Origin: JACIYW01 sp014359745
Lineage (GTDB): Bacteria; Pseudomonadota; Alphaproteobacteria; Rhodobacterales; Rhodobacteraceae
Assembly: GCA_050433985.1 (NCBI GenBank)
Contig: JBNPWE010000008.1
Span: forward strand, 86,161-150,160
Reading direction: 5' to 3'
DNA length: 64,000 nucleotides
In this document: piece by piece, positions 52,342 to 60,102 of the stretch
How positions within the stretch are numbered: position 1 is the stretch's first letter
How the letters are laid out: the number at the start of each line of letters is the position of its first letter
Program-made: the position numbers and the translations under genes
The notes under the pieces: model-generated
Seen by the model: the letters and a program-made list of their open reading frames with translations, nothing else
The model's database searches: none
Told to the model about the DNA's origin: nothing

Positions 52342-53519
52342 TTTGCAGCCCCCTTCGCCTTCTTGTCGTATTGAAGCGCCACGCGCCCGACCTTTTCGCG
52401 GGCAATCACCAGTTTCTGGATCTGCGCGGTGCCATCGCCGATCTGCAGACCGAGAACGTCGTTATAGCGCTGGTGGTGCGGCAGGTCGGTGGTATAGCCG
52501 TAATGCCCGTGCAGGATCAGGCACTGATGAATGATCTCGCAGCAAACCTTGGGCACATACCATTTGCACATAGCCGCCTCGGCGGTGTGCGGCATGCCAC
52601 TGTCGCGCAAACTCAACGTGTAGTAGCAAAGCTGGCGCATCATGGTCAGTTGGGTTTCGGCCTCGGCCAGCGGGAAGCTGACGCCCTGATACTGCACGAT
52701 CGGCGCACCGAAAGCCTCGCGTTCCTGGACATAGGCCCAAGTCTCGTCCACCGACGCCTGCGCCGCGCCCAGGCATTCCAGACCGATCAGCGCGCGCGAA
52801 TAGTCGAACCCGACCATGATCGTGCTGAAGGCGCGGTCCTGTTCGGCCATCATGTTCTCGGCCGGGACAAACACATCGTCGAAAAACGCCGATCCGCGCC
52901 CGACAGGCCGGGTGCCGATATCGTCGAAATGGGTGCGTTTGATGCCCTCCTGGTTCAGATCGACGAAAAACGCGCTGACCCCGCGCGCGCCGCCGTTCGG
53001 ATCGCCCGTGCGCGCGAAAACCACTGCCGCGTCGGCCTGTTCGGAAAAGCTCATCGAGGTTTTCTCGCCGTTTAGCCGCCAGCCATTGCCGGACTTCGTG
53101 GCCTTGAGGATCAGGTTTGCCGCATCCGATCCGCCGCGCGGCTCGGTCAGGCCAAGGCCAATGATCGCCTCACCCGCAAGCACCTTGGGAACCCATTCCG
53201 ACGCGATCTCCTTGGAGGCGTGCTGGGCAACCATCCCGCCCATGAGCGAACCCAGAAGCTGGATATAACTGATATTGAAATCGGCATAGGCGATTTGCTC
53301 GGCGATCAGACCGGACGTCACGCAGCTTTCGCCGAGTCCGCCGAATTCCTCGGGAAGATCCGGCCCGATCAGACCCAGCGCGCCCATCTCCTTGAGCAGT
53401 TCGCGATCGAAGCTATGGGCTTTCGCCCGCGTCTGGTAGCTCGGCGCCAGCTTCTCGGCTGCGAACCGTTTCGCCGCGTTGCGGAACGCCTTTTGATCTT
53501 CCGTTGGCTGAAAATTCAT
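52338..53519 (-). CDS. Acyl-CoA dehydrogenase, first gene of operon H
   Basis: The start at 53519 (MNFQPTEDQKAF) follows GGGAGG at eight bases. The 393-residue enzyme has GLGLTEPRGGSDAANLILKATK at the flavin face and a C-terminal QIGDGTAQIQKLVIAREKVG loop, with Asp in place of the usual base Glu before Gly-Thr. It shares EAQCHH-type features with citronellyl-CoA or isovaleryl-type enzymes only in a general way. It leads operon H and lies 42 bp from the perfect palindrome at 53561, which probably controls both it and the divergent reductase gene. Confidence 0.92.
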   Translation of the reverse strand: MNFQPTEDQKAFRNAAKRFAAEKLAPSYQTRAKAHSFDRELLKEMGALGLIGPDLPEEFGGLGESCVTSGLIAEQIAYADFNISYIQLLGSLMGGMVAQHASKEIASEWVPKVLAGEAIIGLGLTEPRGGSDAANLILKATKSGNGWRLNGEKTSMSFSEQADAAVVFARTGDPNGGARGVSAFFVDLNQEGIKRTHFDDIGTRPVGRGSAFFDDVFVPAENMMAEQDRAFSTIMVGFDYSRALIGLECLGAAQASVDETWAYVQEREAFGAPIVQYQGVSFPLAEAETQLTMMRQLCYYTLSLRDSGMPHTAEAAMCKWYVPKVCCEIIHQCLILHGHYGYTTDLPHHQRYNDVLGLQIGDGTAQIQKLVIAREKVGRVALQYDKKAKGAAK

Positions 53520-53560
53520 CGGTGGTCCTCCCCAAATCCGAAATATGTTCTTCACAAAAA

Positions 53561-53576
53561 TCTAACAAATGTTAGA
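53561..53576. promoter_or_regulatory. Perfect palindrome TCTAACA-AA-TGTTAGA (candidate TetR operator, copy 1)
   Basis: Two 7-bp arms around a 2-bp centre, in the 95-bp gap between the divergent first genes of operon H and the reductase gene. An ATGTTCTT octamer at 53545-53552 lies 8 bp before it. The same octamer and spacing occur at the copy before the tandem TetR gene. Read on the minus strand, TTGTTA of the palindrome could serve as a -35 box for operon H, so a bound protein would block it. Confidence 0.65.
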
Positions 53577-53614
53577 ATGCTGATCAAGAGGAGTTTTGGC
53601 GGAGGATGCTCACA

Positions 53615-55648
53615 ATGGAAAATAAACAAAAGGAAAGCTTCGGGACCATGCTTTCGCCCATTCGCGCAGGCCAGCGCATGTTGCGTAACCGCGTCATCAT
53701 GGGGTCGATGCACACCCGGCTGGAAACCGAGCCTGACGGCATCGCCAAACAGATCGCCTTTTACGCCGAAAGGGCGCGGGGGGAGGCGGCGATTCTGGTC
53801 ACGGGCGGGTTTTCACCCAATGCCGAGGGGATATTCGATCCGGAAGGTCCACGCATCGACGACCCGGATCAGGCGCGGCACCTGCGTCCGATCTGCGAGG
53901 CGGTCCAGGCCGAAGGCAGCCTGATCTGCGCGCAACTGCTTCATGCCGGGCGCTATGCAAAGATCGAAGGCTGCGTTGCCCCAACTCCGATCCGGGCACC
54001 GATCAACCGTTTCGTTCCGCGTGAAATGACCGACGCCGACATTCGCCGCACCATCATGGATTTCGCGTCCGCTGCCGCCAATGCGCAGGCAGCGGGGTTC
54101 GATGGCGTCGAAATCATGGGGTCCGAGGGCTATCTTATCAACGAATTCACCGTCACGCATACCAACAAGCGTGAAGACGACTGGGGCGGAAGCGCCGAGA
54201 ACCGCCATCGCTTTCCGGTAGAGATTGTGCGCGCGGTGCGCGAGCGGTGCGGGCCTGATTTCCTGATCATCTATCGAATTTCGGCGGCCGACCTGGTCGA
54301 GGGGGGTGCGCCCGCGAATGAAATCGCGGCGCTGGCGCGCAAGATCGAGGCGGCGGGGGCCGACATCCTCAACACCGGCATCGGCTGGCACGAGGCACGC
54401 GTGCCGACGATCGCCTATCCGGTGCCGCGCGGCGCCTGGCGCAAGGCGGCGGCCAATATCAAGGCGGCGGTGTCGATCCCGGTGGTCGCCTCCAACCGGA
54501 TCAACACGCCTGCAATGGCAGAGGACATCCTGTCCTCGGGCGATGCAGACATGATCTCGATGGCGCGCCCCTTTCTGGCCGATCCGCATTTCGTGAAAAA
54601 GGCGCGCGAGGGCCGCGCGGACGAGATCAATACCTGTATTGCGTGCAATCAGGCCTGCCTGGATTTCATCTTTTCCGACCGGCCGGTGAGTTGCCTGGTC
54701 AATCCCCGGGCGGGCCGCGAAACCGAATTCCGCGACACCCCCGCCGCGCAGCCGCGCAAGCTGGCCGTTGTCGGCGGCGGCGCCGCGGGCATGGCGACGG
54801 CCACCGAGGCGGCGCGGCTGGGCCACGACGTCACCCTGTTCGAGGCGCAGGACAGGCTGGGCGGGCAATTGAACCTGGCGCGCGCGGCGCCGGGCAAGGA
54901 TGAGTTCGACGAAACCCTGCGGTATTATACCGGTCAGATGATAAAACACGGGGTCAAGCTGCGTTTGGGGCAGCGGGCCGACCTCGGTGATCTGACCGGC
55001 TTTGACCATGTGGTCATCGCCACCGGGGTGACGCCGCGCATTCCCGATCTGCCGGGCATCGACCATCCCAAGGTCGCGACCTATGCCGAGATCCTGTCCG
55101 GCGAACGCATGGCGGGCGATACGGTGGTGGTGATGGGGGCAGGGGGCATCGGCCATGACGTGGCCGAGTTCCTCGTGACCGGATCGGCAGAGGTCCACAA
55201 CGCCGACACATTCTGCGAAACATGGGGCGTAGACCCGGAATTCGCCGCGTCGGGCGCGCTGGTGGGCGATCCGCTGGCACCGACGCCATCGCGGCGCAAG
55301 GTGGTCATGCTTCAGCGAAAAACCTCGAAACCGGGTGCCGGGCTTGGCGTTTCGACGGGCTGGATCCTGCGCAATGCGCTGCGCAAACATGGGGTCGAGG
55401 CCTTGGGCGGGGTCGTCTATGACCGCATCGACGACGCGGGGCTGCATATCCTCATGGACGGAAAGCCAGAGGTCATCGCCGCCGACACGATCGTGCTCTG
55501 CACCGGGCAGGAACCGGAACGGGCCCTGGCCGCGGCCCTCGCCGCGCGTGGCGTCACCGTCACGATGATCGGCGGGGCAAAGGAGGCTGCCGAACTTGAC
55601 GCGCTGCGCGCCATCGATGAAGGGGTGCGTCTGGCGCAAAGTCTCTGA
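53615..55648 (+). CDS. 2,4-dienoyl-CoA reductase-like flavoenzyme (FadH type)
   Basis: The ATG at 53615 stands nine bases after GGAGG; the ATG at 53606 is too near to it. The 677-residue enzyme has an N-terminal TIM barrel of the old-yellow-enzyme group binding FMN (residues up to about 340), then a cluster CIACNQACLDFIFSDRPVSC with C-x2-C-x3-C-x11-C spacing for a 4Fe-4S centre, and a C-terminal part with KLAVVGGGAAGMATATEAARLGHDV for FAD and MGAGGIGHDVAEFL for NADPH. It reduces conjugated dienoyl-CoA or related enals. Divergent from operon H and sharing its palindrome. Confidence 0.9.
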   Translation: MENKQKESFGTMLSPIRAGQRMLRNRVIMGSMHTRLETEPDGIAKQIAFYAERARGEAAILVTGGFSPNAEGIFDPEGPRIDDPDQARHLRPICEAVQAEGSLICAQLLHAGRYAKIEGCVAPTPIRAPINRFVPREMTDADIRRTIMDFASAAANAQAAGFDGVEIMGSEGYLINEFTVTHTNKREDDWGGSAENRHRFPVEIVRAVRERCGPDFLIIYRISAADLVEGGAPANEIAALARKIEAAGADILNTGIGWHEARVPTIAYPVPRGAWRKAAANIKAAVSIPVVASNRINTPAMAEDILSSGDADMISMARPFLADPHFVKKAREGRADEINTCIACNQACLDFIFSDRPVSCLVNPRAGRETEFRDTPAAQPRKLAVVGGGAAGMATATEAARLGHDVTLFEAQDRLGGQLNLARAAPGKDEFDETLRYYTGQMIKHGVKLRLGQRADLGDLTGFDHVVIATGVTPRIPDLPGIDHPKVATYAEILSGERMAGDTVVVMGAGGIGHDVAEFLVTGSAEVHNADTFCETWGVDPEFAASGALVGDPLAPTPSRRKVVMLQRKTSKPGAGLGVSTGWILRNALRKHGVEALGGVVYDRIDDAGLHILMDGKPEVIAADTIVLCTGQEPERALAAALAARGVTVTMIGGAKEAAELDALRAIDEGVRLAQSL

Positions 55649-55688
55649 TCCGGCGGCGAGCGGTCGAACCCGGAAACAGGCAGGTGCA

Positions 55689-55713
55689 GCAGGCGGTTCG
55701 TGATACCGCCTGC
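55689..55713. terminator. Hairpin between convergent genes
   Basis: GCAGGCGGT pairs perfectly with ACCGCCTGC around a 7-nt loop, in the 113-bp gap between the reductase gene and the convergent thioesterase gene. No T-run follows, so it is only a candidate terminator. Confidence 0.5.
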
Positions 55714-55761
55714 ATGGGAAGCCGATCGGCGCGGCAGATCACGAGGGCAAGCGCGGCGCCC

Positions 55762-56232
55762 TCACCCGGCCACGCCGGTCCGCCCCACCATCGCCATCAG
55801 CGTCGCGGTCATCGTGGCGACGAGCTTTTCATCCCCGCCCTTCAGGGCATAGGCGCGCGCCTCGCAGATGGTCAGAGTTTTCCCCGGTTTCACCACGTCG
55901 GCGACAAAGCGAAACCGCTCGCCATCCGCCGGGTTGACCAGGTTGATCTTGAACTCCGCCGTCAGTACCGCAGCCTCGGCGGGCATCAGCGAAAACCCCG
56001 CATAGCCACACGCACTGTCAAGCGCGGTCGCAACGACACCGGCATGCAGGAACCCGTGCTGCTGGGTCAGTGCGTCGTCATGCGGCATTTCCAGAACGAT
56101 ATGACCGGGCGCAAGCTTGGCAATGCTGACCCCCATCGTGCGCATCACGTTCTGGCGGTTGAAACTCTCGCGCACACGCGCGTCGAAGTCGGGGTTCCTG
56201 GGTTCGAATTTCGGCGGTTCGAATTTCGGCAT
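55762..56232 (-). CDS. PaaI-like hot-dog thioesterase
   Basis: A 156-residue hot-dog protein. The helix segment QHGFLHAGVVATALDSACGYAGFSLMP has the HGxxxxxxD pattern of PaaI/4-hydroxybenzoyl-CoA-thioesterase-like enzymes, with the Asp in place. VLTAEFKINLVNPADGERFRFVADVVKPGKTLTIC is the standard strand set. The N-terminal PPKFEP/PRNPDF repeats are loose. It would hydrolyse dead-end acyl-CoA esters to free the CoA pool. It lies downstream of the NmrA-like gene by 115 bp on the same strand. Confidence 0.87.
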   Translation of the reverse strand: MPKFEPPKFEPRNPDFDARVRESFNRQNVMRTMGVSIAKLAPGHIVLEMPHDDALTQQHGFLHAGVVATALDSACGYAGFSLMPAEAAVLTAEFKINLVNPADGERFRFVADVVKPGKTLTICEARAYALKGGDEKLVATMTATLMAMVGRTGVAG

Positions 56233-56347
56233 GGTCTGGTTTCGCTCCTTTCGTCACCGGATGATGACCGATCCAGGCGGGGGACAAACGTGCGGTTGAT
56301 CGTGAAATATGGCGTCCCGCGCCGGAGGAACCGGCGCAGCCGTCAGG

Positions 56348-57202
56348 TCACTGGACGAAGGCATCCCGATTCTCGGCGATGAAATCGCGCAGGCGGCGGG
56401 CCGGGCGCCCGAGCACGTCGCTGACCGTGGTCTCGACCCCCGCAAGGTAGCCCTTGGGGGCGATGGAGGCGAGTTCGACCATGGCCGCGGCGACCTCTTC
56501 CTGCATCCCGGCGGCGATCATGGCTGCCCTGGAGTCCTCGACCGACAGGGGCGCGCAGGTTATGGCGCGTCCGGTCACCTCTGACAGCATGGCCGCGATA
56601 TCTTCGCCGGTCAGGGCCTCAGGGCCGGTCAGGCCATAGGTCTTGCCTTCATGGCCCGCGCCGGTCAACGCCTCGGCGGCGACATCGGCGATGTCGCGGG
56701 CGTCAATCCAGGCCACAGGACCGCCCAGATCGTCGTAATAGACACCGTCTTTGGCGATGGTGTCGGCCTGCCAGAGCATGTTCTGCATGAAATAGGTCGG
56801 CTGCACGAAGGTCCAGTCAAGCCCGCTTTCCTTCAGCAGTTCCTGGGTTTCGGAATGCCACTTGCCAAAGGTCACCTTGGCCTTGGGCGACGCACCCAGC
56901 CCGGTGGCCAGAACGACATGGCGCACGCCCGCAGCCTTGGCGGCCGCGATCGCGTTCGCTTTCCAGCGGCGCATGTCCAGATGCGCAGGCGTCACCAGAT
57001 AGATCCTCTCGGCCCCGGCACAGGCCCGTTCCAGGGCGGCGGGGTCAGTGAAATTGGCGGTGACGGCCTCGCACCCCTTGGCCTTGAGATTTTCGACCTT
57101 GGCCGGGTCGCTGGTGACGGCGCGCACCGCCGCCCCCTTGGCCAGAAGCGTATCGACAAGCGGCGAGCCGGTGTTTCCGGTGGCTCCGAAGACGGTGATC
57201 AT
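56348..57202 (-). CDS. NmrA-like NAD(P)-binding protein
   Basis: A 284-residue atypical SDR. It begins MITVFGATGNTGSPLV, the GxxGxxG nucleotide motif of the NmrA/quinone-oxidoreductase-2 group, and contains GVRHVVLATGLGASPKAKVTFGKWHSETQELLKESGLDWTFVQPTYFMQNM, typical of the group. It lacks the Tyr-x3-Lys pair of classical SDRs, so it may be a redox sensor or an unusual oxidoreductase. It overlaps the synthetase gene at 57199 (ATGA), which suggests a shared task. Function not known. Confidence 0.85.
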   Translation of the reverse strand: MITVFGATGNTGSPLVDTLLAKGAAVRAVTSDPAKVENLKAKGCEAVTANFTDPAALERACAGAERIYLVTPAHLDMRRWKANAIAAAKAAGVRHVVLATGLGASPKAKVTFGKWHSETQELLKESGLDWTFVQPTYFMQNMLWQADTIAKDGVYYDDLGGPVAWIDARDIADVAAEALTGAGHEGKTYGLTGPEALTGEDIAAMLSEVTGRAITCAPLSVEDSRAAMIAAGMQEEVAAAMVELASIAPKGYLAGVETTVSDVLGRPARRLRDFIAENRDAFVQ

Positions 57203-59136
57203 GACTTTTCCTTTCGCAGGTCTGCAATGGGCTGCATGGTTTCGGGATTGCTGACCGATGACAGGTCGCCCGGATCCTCGCCCAGATAGGCCGCACGGAC
57301 GATCCGGCGCATGGTCTTCATGCTGCGGGTCTTGGGCAGTGCCTCGACGAAATGAATCTCGCGCGGGCGGAAGGGTTTCGAGACGACCTCGCCCACCCGG
57401 TCCTTGAGCCGGTCCACGAGGGCCGCGTCGGGCGTCACACCCGGTCCCGCGACACAGATGCAGACCACCGCCACGCCCTTGATATCGTCGGGCGCGGCGA
57501 TGGCGGCGGCGTCCACCACCTCACCGGTGCCGGTCAGGGCCGCCTCGATCTCGGGCGGGCCGATGCGCTTGCCGGCGATGTTGAGCGTGTCGTCCGACCG
57601 GCCGAGGATATACCATGTGCCGTCCGGATCGCAGCGCACCCAGTCGCCGTGCCGCCAGACACCGGGGAAGGTGGACCAGTAGGTTTCGAGGTATCTTTGC
57701 CGGTCTCCCCAGATCGCCGGGGTCAGGCCCATGGGCGGCTGGCTCACGACCAGTTCGCCCACCTCGCCCGGTGCGGCCTCGCTGCCATCCTCGCGCAGCA
57801 CTTTCGCGCCCACACCGAGGGCCTGGGCCGAAAACCCGCCGGGTTTGAGCTCGTGCAGGACGGTCGAGGTCAGGATCGCCCCGAAAAGCTCGGTCCCGCC
57901 GGAGATGTTCAGCGGCACGGCGCGGCGACGGCAGATATGGTCAAGCTGCCAAAGCCAGGCATCTTCTGTCCATGGCTCTCCGGTCGAGGCGACGATGCGC
58001 AGGGGCGACAGGTCATAATCAGACAGGGGCGCGGGATCCTGCGTCATGAACTGCCGCACCAGCGTGGGGGCGATGCCCAGATGGGTCACTTTCATGTCCG
58101 CGGCGATCCGCAGCAGCCGGAACGGATCGCCGGGCATCGACGGCGCACCCTCGGCCAGCACCAGCGTAGCCCCCGAAAGCAGCACCGACAGAAGCGTAAG
58201 CGGCCCCATGACCCAGCCCATATCGGTCATCCACAGGTGCCGGTCGTCGCGCTTCATGTCGAGGCACAGCATGAAATCCAACGCAGCCCTGGCCTGCACA
58301 CCGATATGGGTGTGCACCACGCCCTTGGGGCGACCGGTCGTGCCCGAGGTATAGGCGATGAGCAACGGCGCGTCGGCCTCTACCGGATGCGCGGGGCGCG
58401 TCGGATCGGCCTTGCCGACGCTTTCCTGCCAGTCGAGATCGCGCGCCGGATCGGCGACCGCCCCCCCGAACCGCCGCAGGCTGATGACGGTATGGACCGA
58501 GGGCACATCGTCCAGGGCTACGGCAAGCGTGGCCTCCATCCAGACGGGCTTGCCACGCCGGGGCGTGGCATCCGCCGTCAGCACCGCCACCGCCCCCGCA
58601 TCCTTGAGGCGGCTGACGATGGCAGGCGGCGCGAAGCCCGAGAACAGCGGCACCGCCACGGCCCCGAGCCGGGCAATACCCAGAAGGGCCGCTTCGATTT
58701 CGGGGATCATCGGCATGTATATACCCACCGCCTGACCGGGTTTCACCCCGCGCGCGGCAAGGGCAGACGCCACACGCGCGGTCTCGGCGGCAAGCTCGGC
58801 ATAGGTCCAGCTGCGGCGGCTTCCGTCCTCGCCGACCCAGTCGATCGCCGTCTTGTGCGCCAGCCCCTCCTCGATGCGTGCATCAAGACAGGTCTCTGTC
58901 AGGTTCAGAGCCCCGCCAACGGCCCATCGGATCGATTCAGGCCCGTTGGAAATATCGCGAAGCTGTGTGTAGGGGCGGCTGAACCGGACACCGACATACT
59001 CCATGATCCGGCCCCAGAACCAGTCCGGCTCGGCGTTGGCGCGGCGAGAGAGATCCTCGTAGCTGGCGGCGCCACAGTCGACCAGGAAAGCGGCAAGCGT
59101 ACTGGAACGCTGAATGTCAGAATCTGGCTGGAACAT
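57199..59136 (-). CDS. Acetyl/acetoacetyl-CoA synthetase-like AMP-forming ligase
   Basis: A 645-residue enzyme of the acetyl-CoA synthetase group, with an N-terminal cap domain (RRANAEPDWFWGRIMEYVGVRF), the nucleotide loop LIAYTSGTTGRPKGVVHTHIG, the adenylate motif GGTELFGA and hinge WYILGRSDDTLNIAGKRIGPPEIEAAL. The conserved Lys near the C-terminus lies in PKTRSMKTMRRIVR. It activates a short or medium acid to its CoA ester through an acyl-AMP. The group includes ligases for propionate, acetoacetate and branched acids; the substrate is open. It shares a transcript with the NmrA-like gene. Confidence 0.92.
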   Translation of the reverse strand: MFQPDSDIQRSSTLAAFLVDCGAASYEDLSRRANAEPDWFWGRIMEYVGVRFSRPYTQLRDISNGPESIRWAVGGALNLTETCLDARIEEGLAHKTAIDWVGEDGSRRSWTYAELAAETARVASALAARGVKPGQAVGIYMPMIPEIEAALLGIARLGAVAVPLFSGFAPPAIVSRLKDAGAVAVLTADATPRRGKPVWMEATLAVALDDVPSVHTVISLRRFGGAVADPARDLDWQESVGKADPTRPAHPVEADAPLLIAYTSGTTGRPKGVVHTHIGVQARAALDFMLCLDMKRDDRHLWMTDMGWVMGPLTLLSVLLSGATLVLAEGAPSMPGDPFRLLRIAADMKVTHLGIAPTLVRQFMTQDPAPLSDYDLSPLRIVASTGEPWTEDAWLWQLDHICRRRAVPLNISGGTELFGAILTSTVLHELKPGGFSAQALGVGAKVLREDGSEAAPGEVGELVVSQPPMGLTPAIWGDRQRYLETYWSTFPGVWRHGDWVRCDPDGTWYILGRSDDTLNIAGKRIGPPEIEAALTGTGEVVDAAAIAAPDDIKGVAVVCICVAGPGVTPDAALVDRLKDRVGEVVSKPFRPREIHFVEALPKTRSMKTMRRIVRAAYLGEDPGDLSSVSNPETMQPIADLRKEKS

Positions 59137-59156
59137 CCGTCACCTTTCTTCAACGC

Positions 59157-59183
59157 AGAAAAGACCGCGCCGTTGGCGCGGCC
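59157..59183 (-). terminator. Rho-independent terminator after the BadH-like SDR gene
   Basis: On the minus strand CCGCGCC and GGCGCGG form a 7-bp all-GC stem with a 3-nt loop, followed by TCTTTTCT. It lies 67 bp past the SDR stop and before the synthetase start, so the SDR gene is probably a separate unit. Confidence 0.8.
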
Positions 59184-59249
59184 AGTTGGGGAGGTAACTC
59201 TGGACACGGCTTGGCGGCAGCGCCTTGTGACAGGCACTGCGACCAGCGG

Positions 59250-60011
59250 TCAACCGTGCATAGACAGGCCACCTGAAACCGAGATGACCTGGCCTGTGAT
59301 GAACCCGGCGTCGTCGGACGACAGGAAGCAGATGATTCCCGGATAATCGGTCGGCTGCGCCAGGCGCTTCATCGGGATGGCCCGCTTGAGACCCTCGGCG
59401 ATCTTCGCACCGGCATCTCCCTGGGCGACCTGGGCAAAAAGCGGCGTATCGGTTGGGCCGGGGGCGACCGCGTTCAACTGAACACCCTTGCGCGCCAGTT
59501 CCCGCGCCACGGTTTTGGTGAACGAAATGATCCCGCCCTTGCAGGCCGAATAAACAGCCTCGCCCGACGAACCAACGCGACCGGCGTCCGAGGCGATGTT
59601 GACCACGCGGCCGCCACCGTTCTTGACCATCCCCGGCAATACCGCGTGGTGCATGTTCAGCGGGCCATAAAGGTTGATGTCAATGACCTTCTTCCAGAGG
59701 TCGGCATCGGAATCGAGGAACGGTTTGATCTCGTCCCAGCCGGCGTTGTTCACCAGCACGTTGATTGGGCCACCCGCCTCGAACGCGGCCACGGCCTTGT
59801 CGACCTGGGCGCGGTCGGTGATGTCCACCTTGAAAGCCTGGGCCTTTCCGCCCGCGCTCTGAATCAGACGGGCCGTTTCCTTCGCTCCGTCTTCGTTCAT
59901 GTCAAAGATCGCAACCTCGGCGCCTTCTTCACCGAAACGCTCGCAAACCGCGCGCCCGATGCCGCTGCCGCCGCCGGTCACGATCACGCGCTTTCCACTC
60001 AACCCTCGCAT
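59250..60011 (-). CDS. Short-chain dehydrogenase similar to BadH
   Basis: The start at 60011 (MRGLSGKRVIVTGGG) has AGGAGG eight bases upstream. The 253-residue SDR has the TGGGSGIG nucleotide motif, NNAGWDEIKPFLD, and catalytic Ser141, Tyr154 and Lys158 in SDAGRVGSSGEAVYSACKGG. That stretch and GPTDTPLF resemble BadH, the 2-hydroxycyclohexanecarboxyl-CoA dehydrogenase of Rhodopseudomonas palustris, as I remember it. Oxidation of a cyclic 3-hydroxyacyl-CoA is therefore plausible. Divergent from the tandem TetR gene, with the perfect palindrome between them. Confidence 0.9.
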   Translation of the reverse strand: MRGLSGKRVIVTGGGSGIGRAVCERFGEEGAEVAIFDMNEDGAKETARLIQSAGGKAQAFKVDITDRAQVDKAVAAFEAGGPINVLVNNAGWDEIKPFLDSDADLWKKVIDINLYGPLNMHHAVLPGMVKNGGGRVVNIASDAGRVGSSGEAVYSACKGGIISFTKTVARELARKGVQLNAVAPGPTDTPLFAQVAQGDAGAKIAEGLKRAIPMKRLAQPTDYPGIICFLSSDDAGFITGQVISVSGGLSMHG

Positions 60012-60077
60012 ATGGAGATCCTCCTCTTCCGTTATCACATTGGCAAAGAACTTGATTCGAGATGTTCTTTAGTGCAT

Positions 60078-60093
60078 TCTAACACTTGTTAGA
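60078..60093. promoter_or_regulatory. Perfect palindrome TCTAACA-CT-TGTTAGA (candidate TetR operator, copy 2)
   Basis: The same two 7-bp arms as at 53561, here nine bases before the tandem TetR start and 67 bp before the divergent SDR start. The octamer ATGTTCTT at 60062-60069 again lies exactly 8 bp upstream of the left arm. The position directly in front of the regulator gene suggests autoregulation and control of the SDR gene. Confidence 0.7.
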
Positions 60094-60102
60094 TTTATTG
60101 CA

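Noticed and set aside
53813..55639. Long minus-strand frame opposite the dienoyl-CoA reductase-like gene
   Set aside because: No domain can be seen, while the plus strand has the flavin and iron-sulfur motifs.
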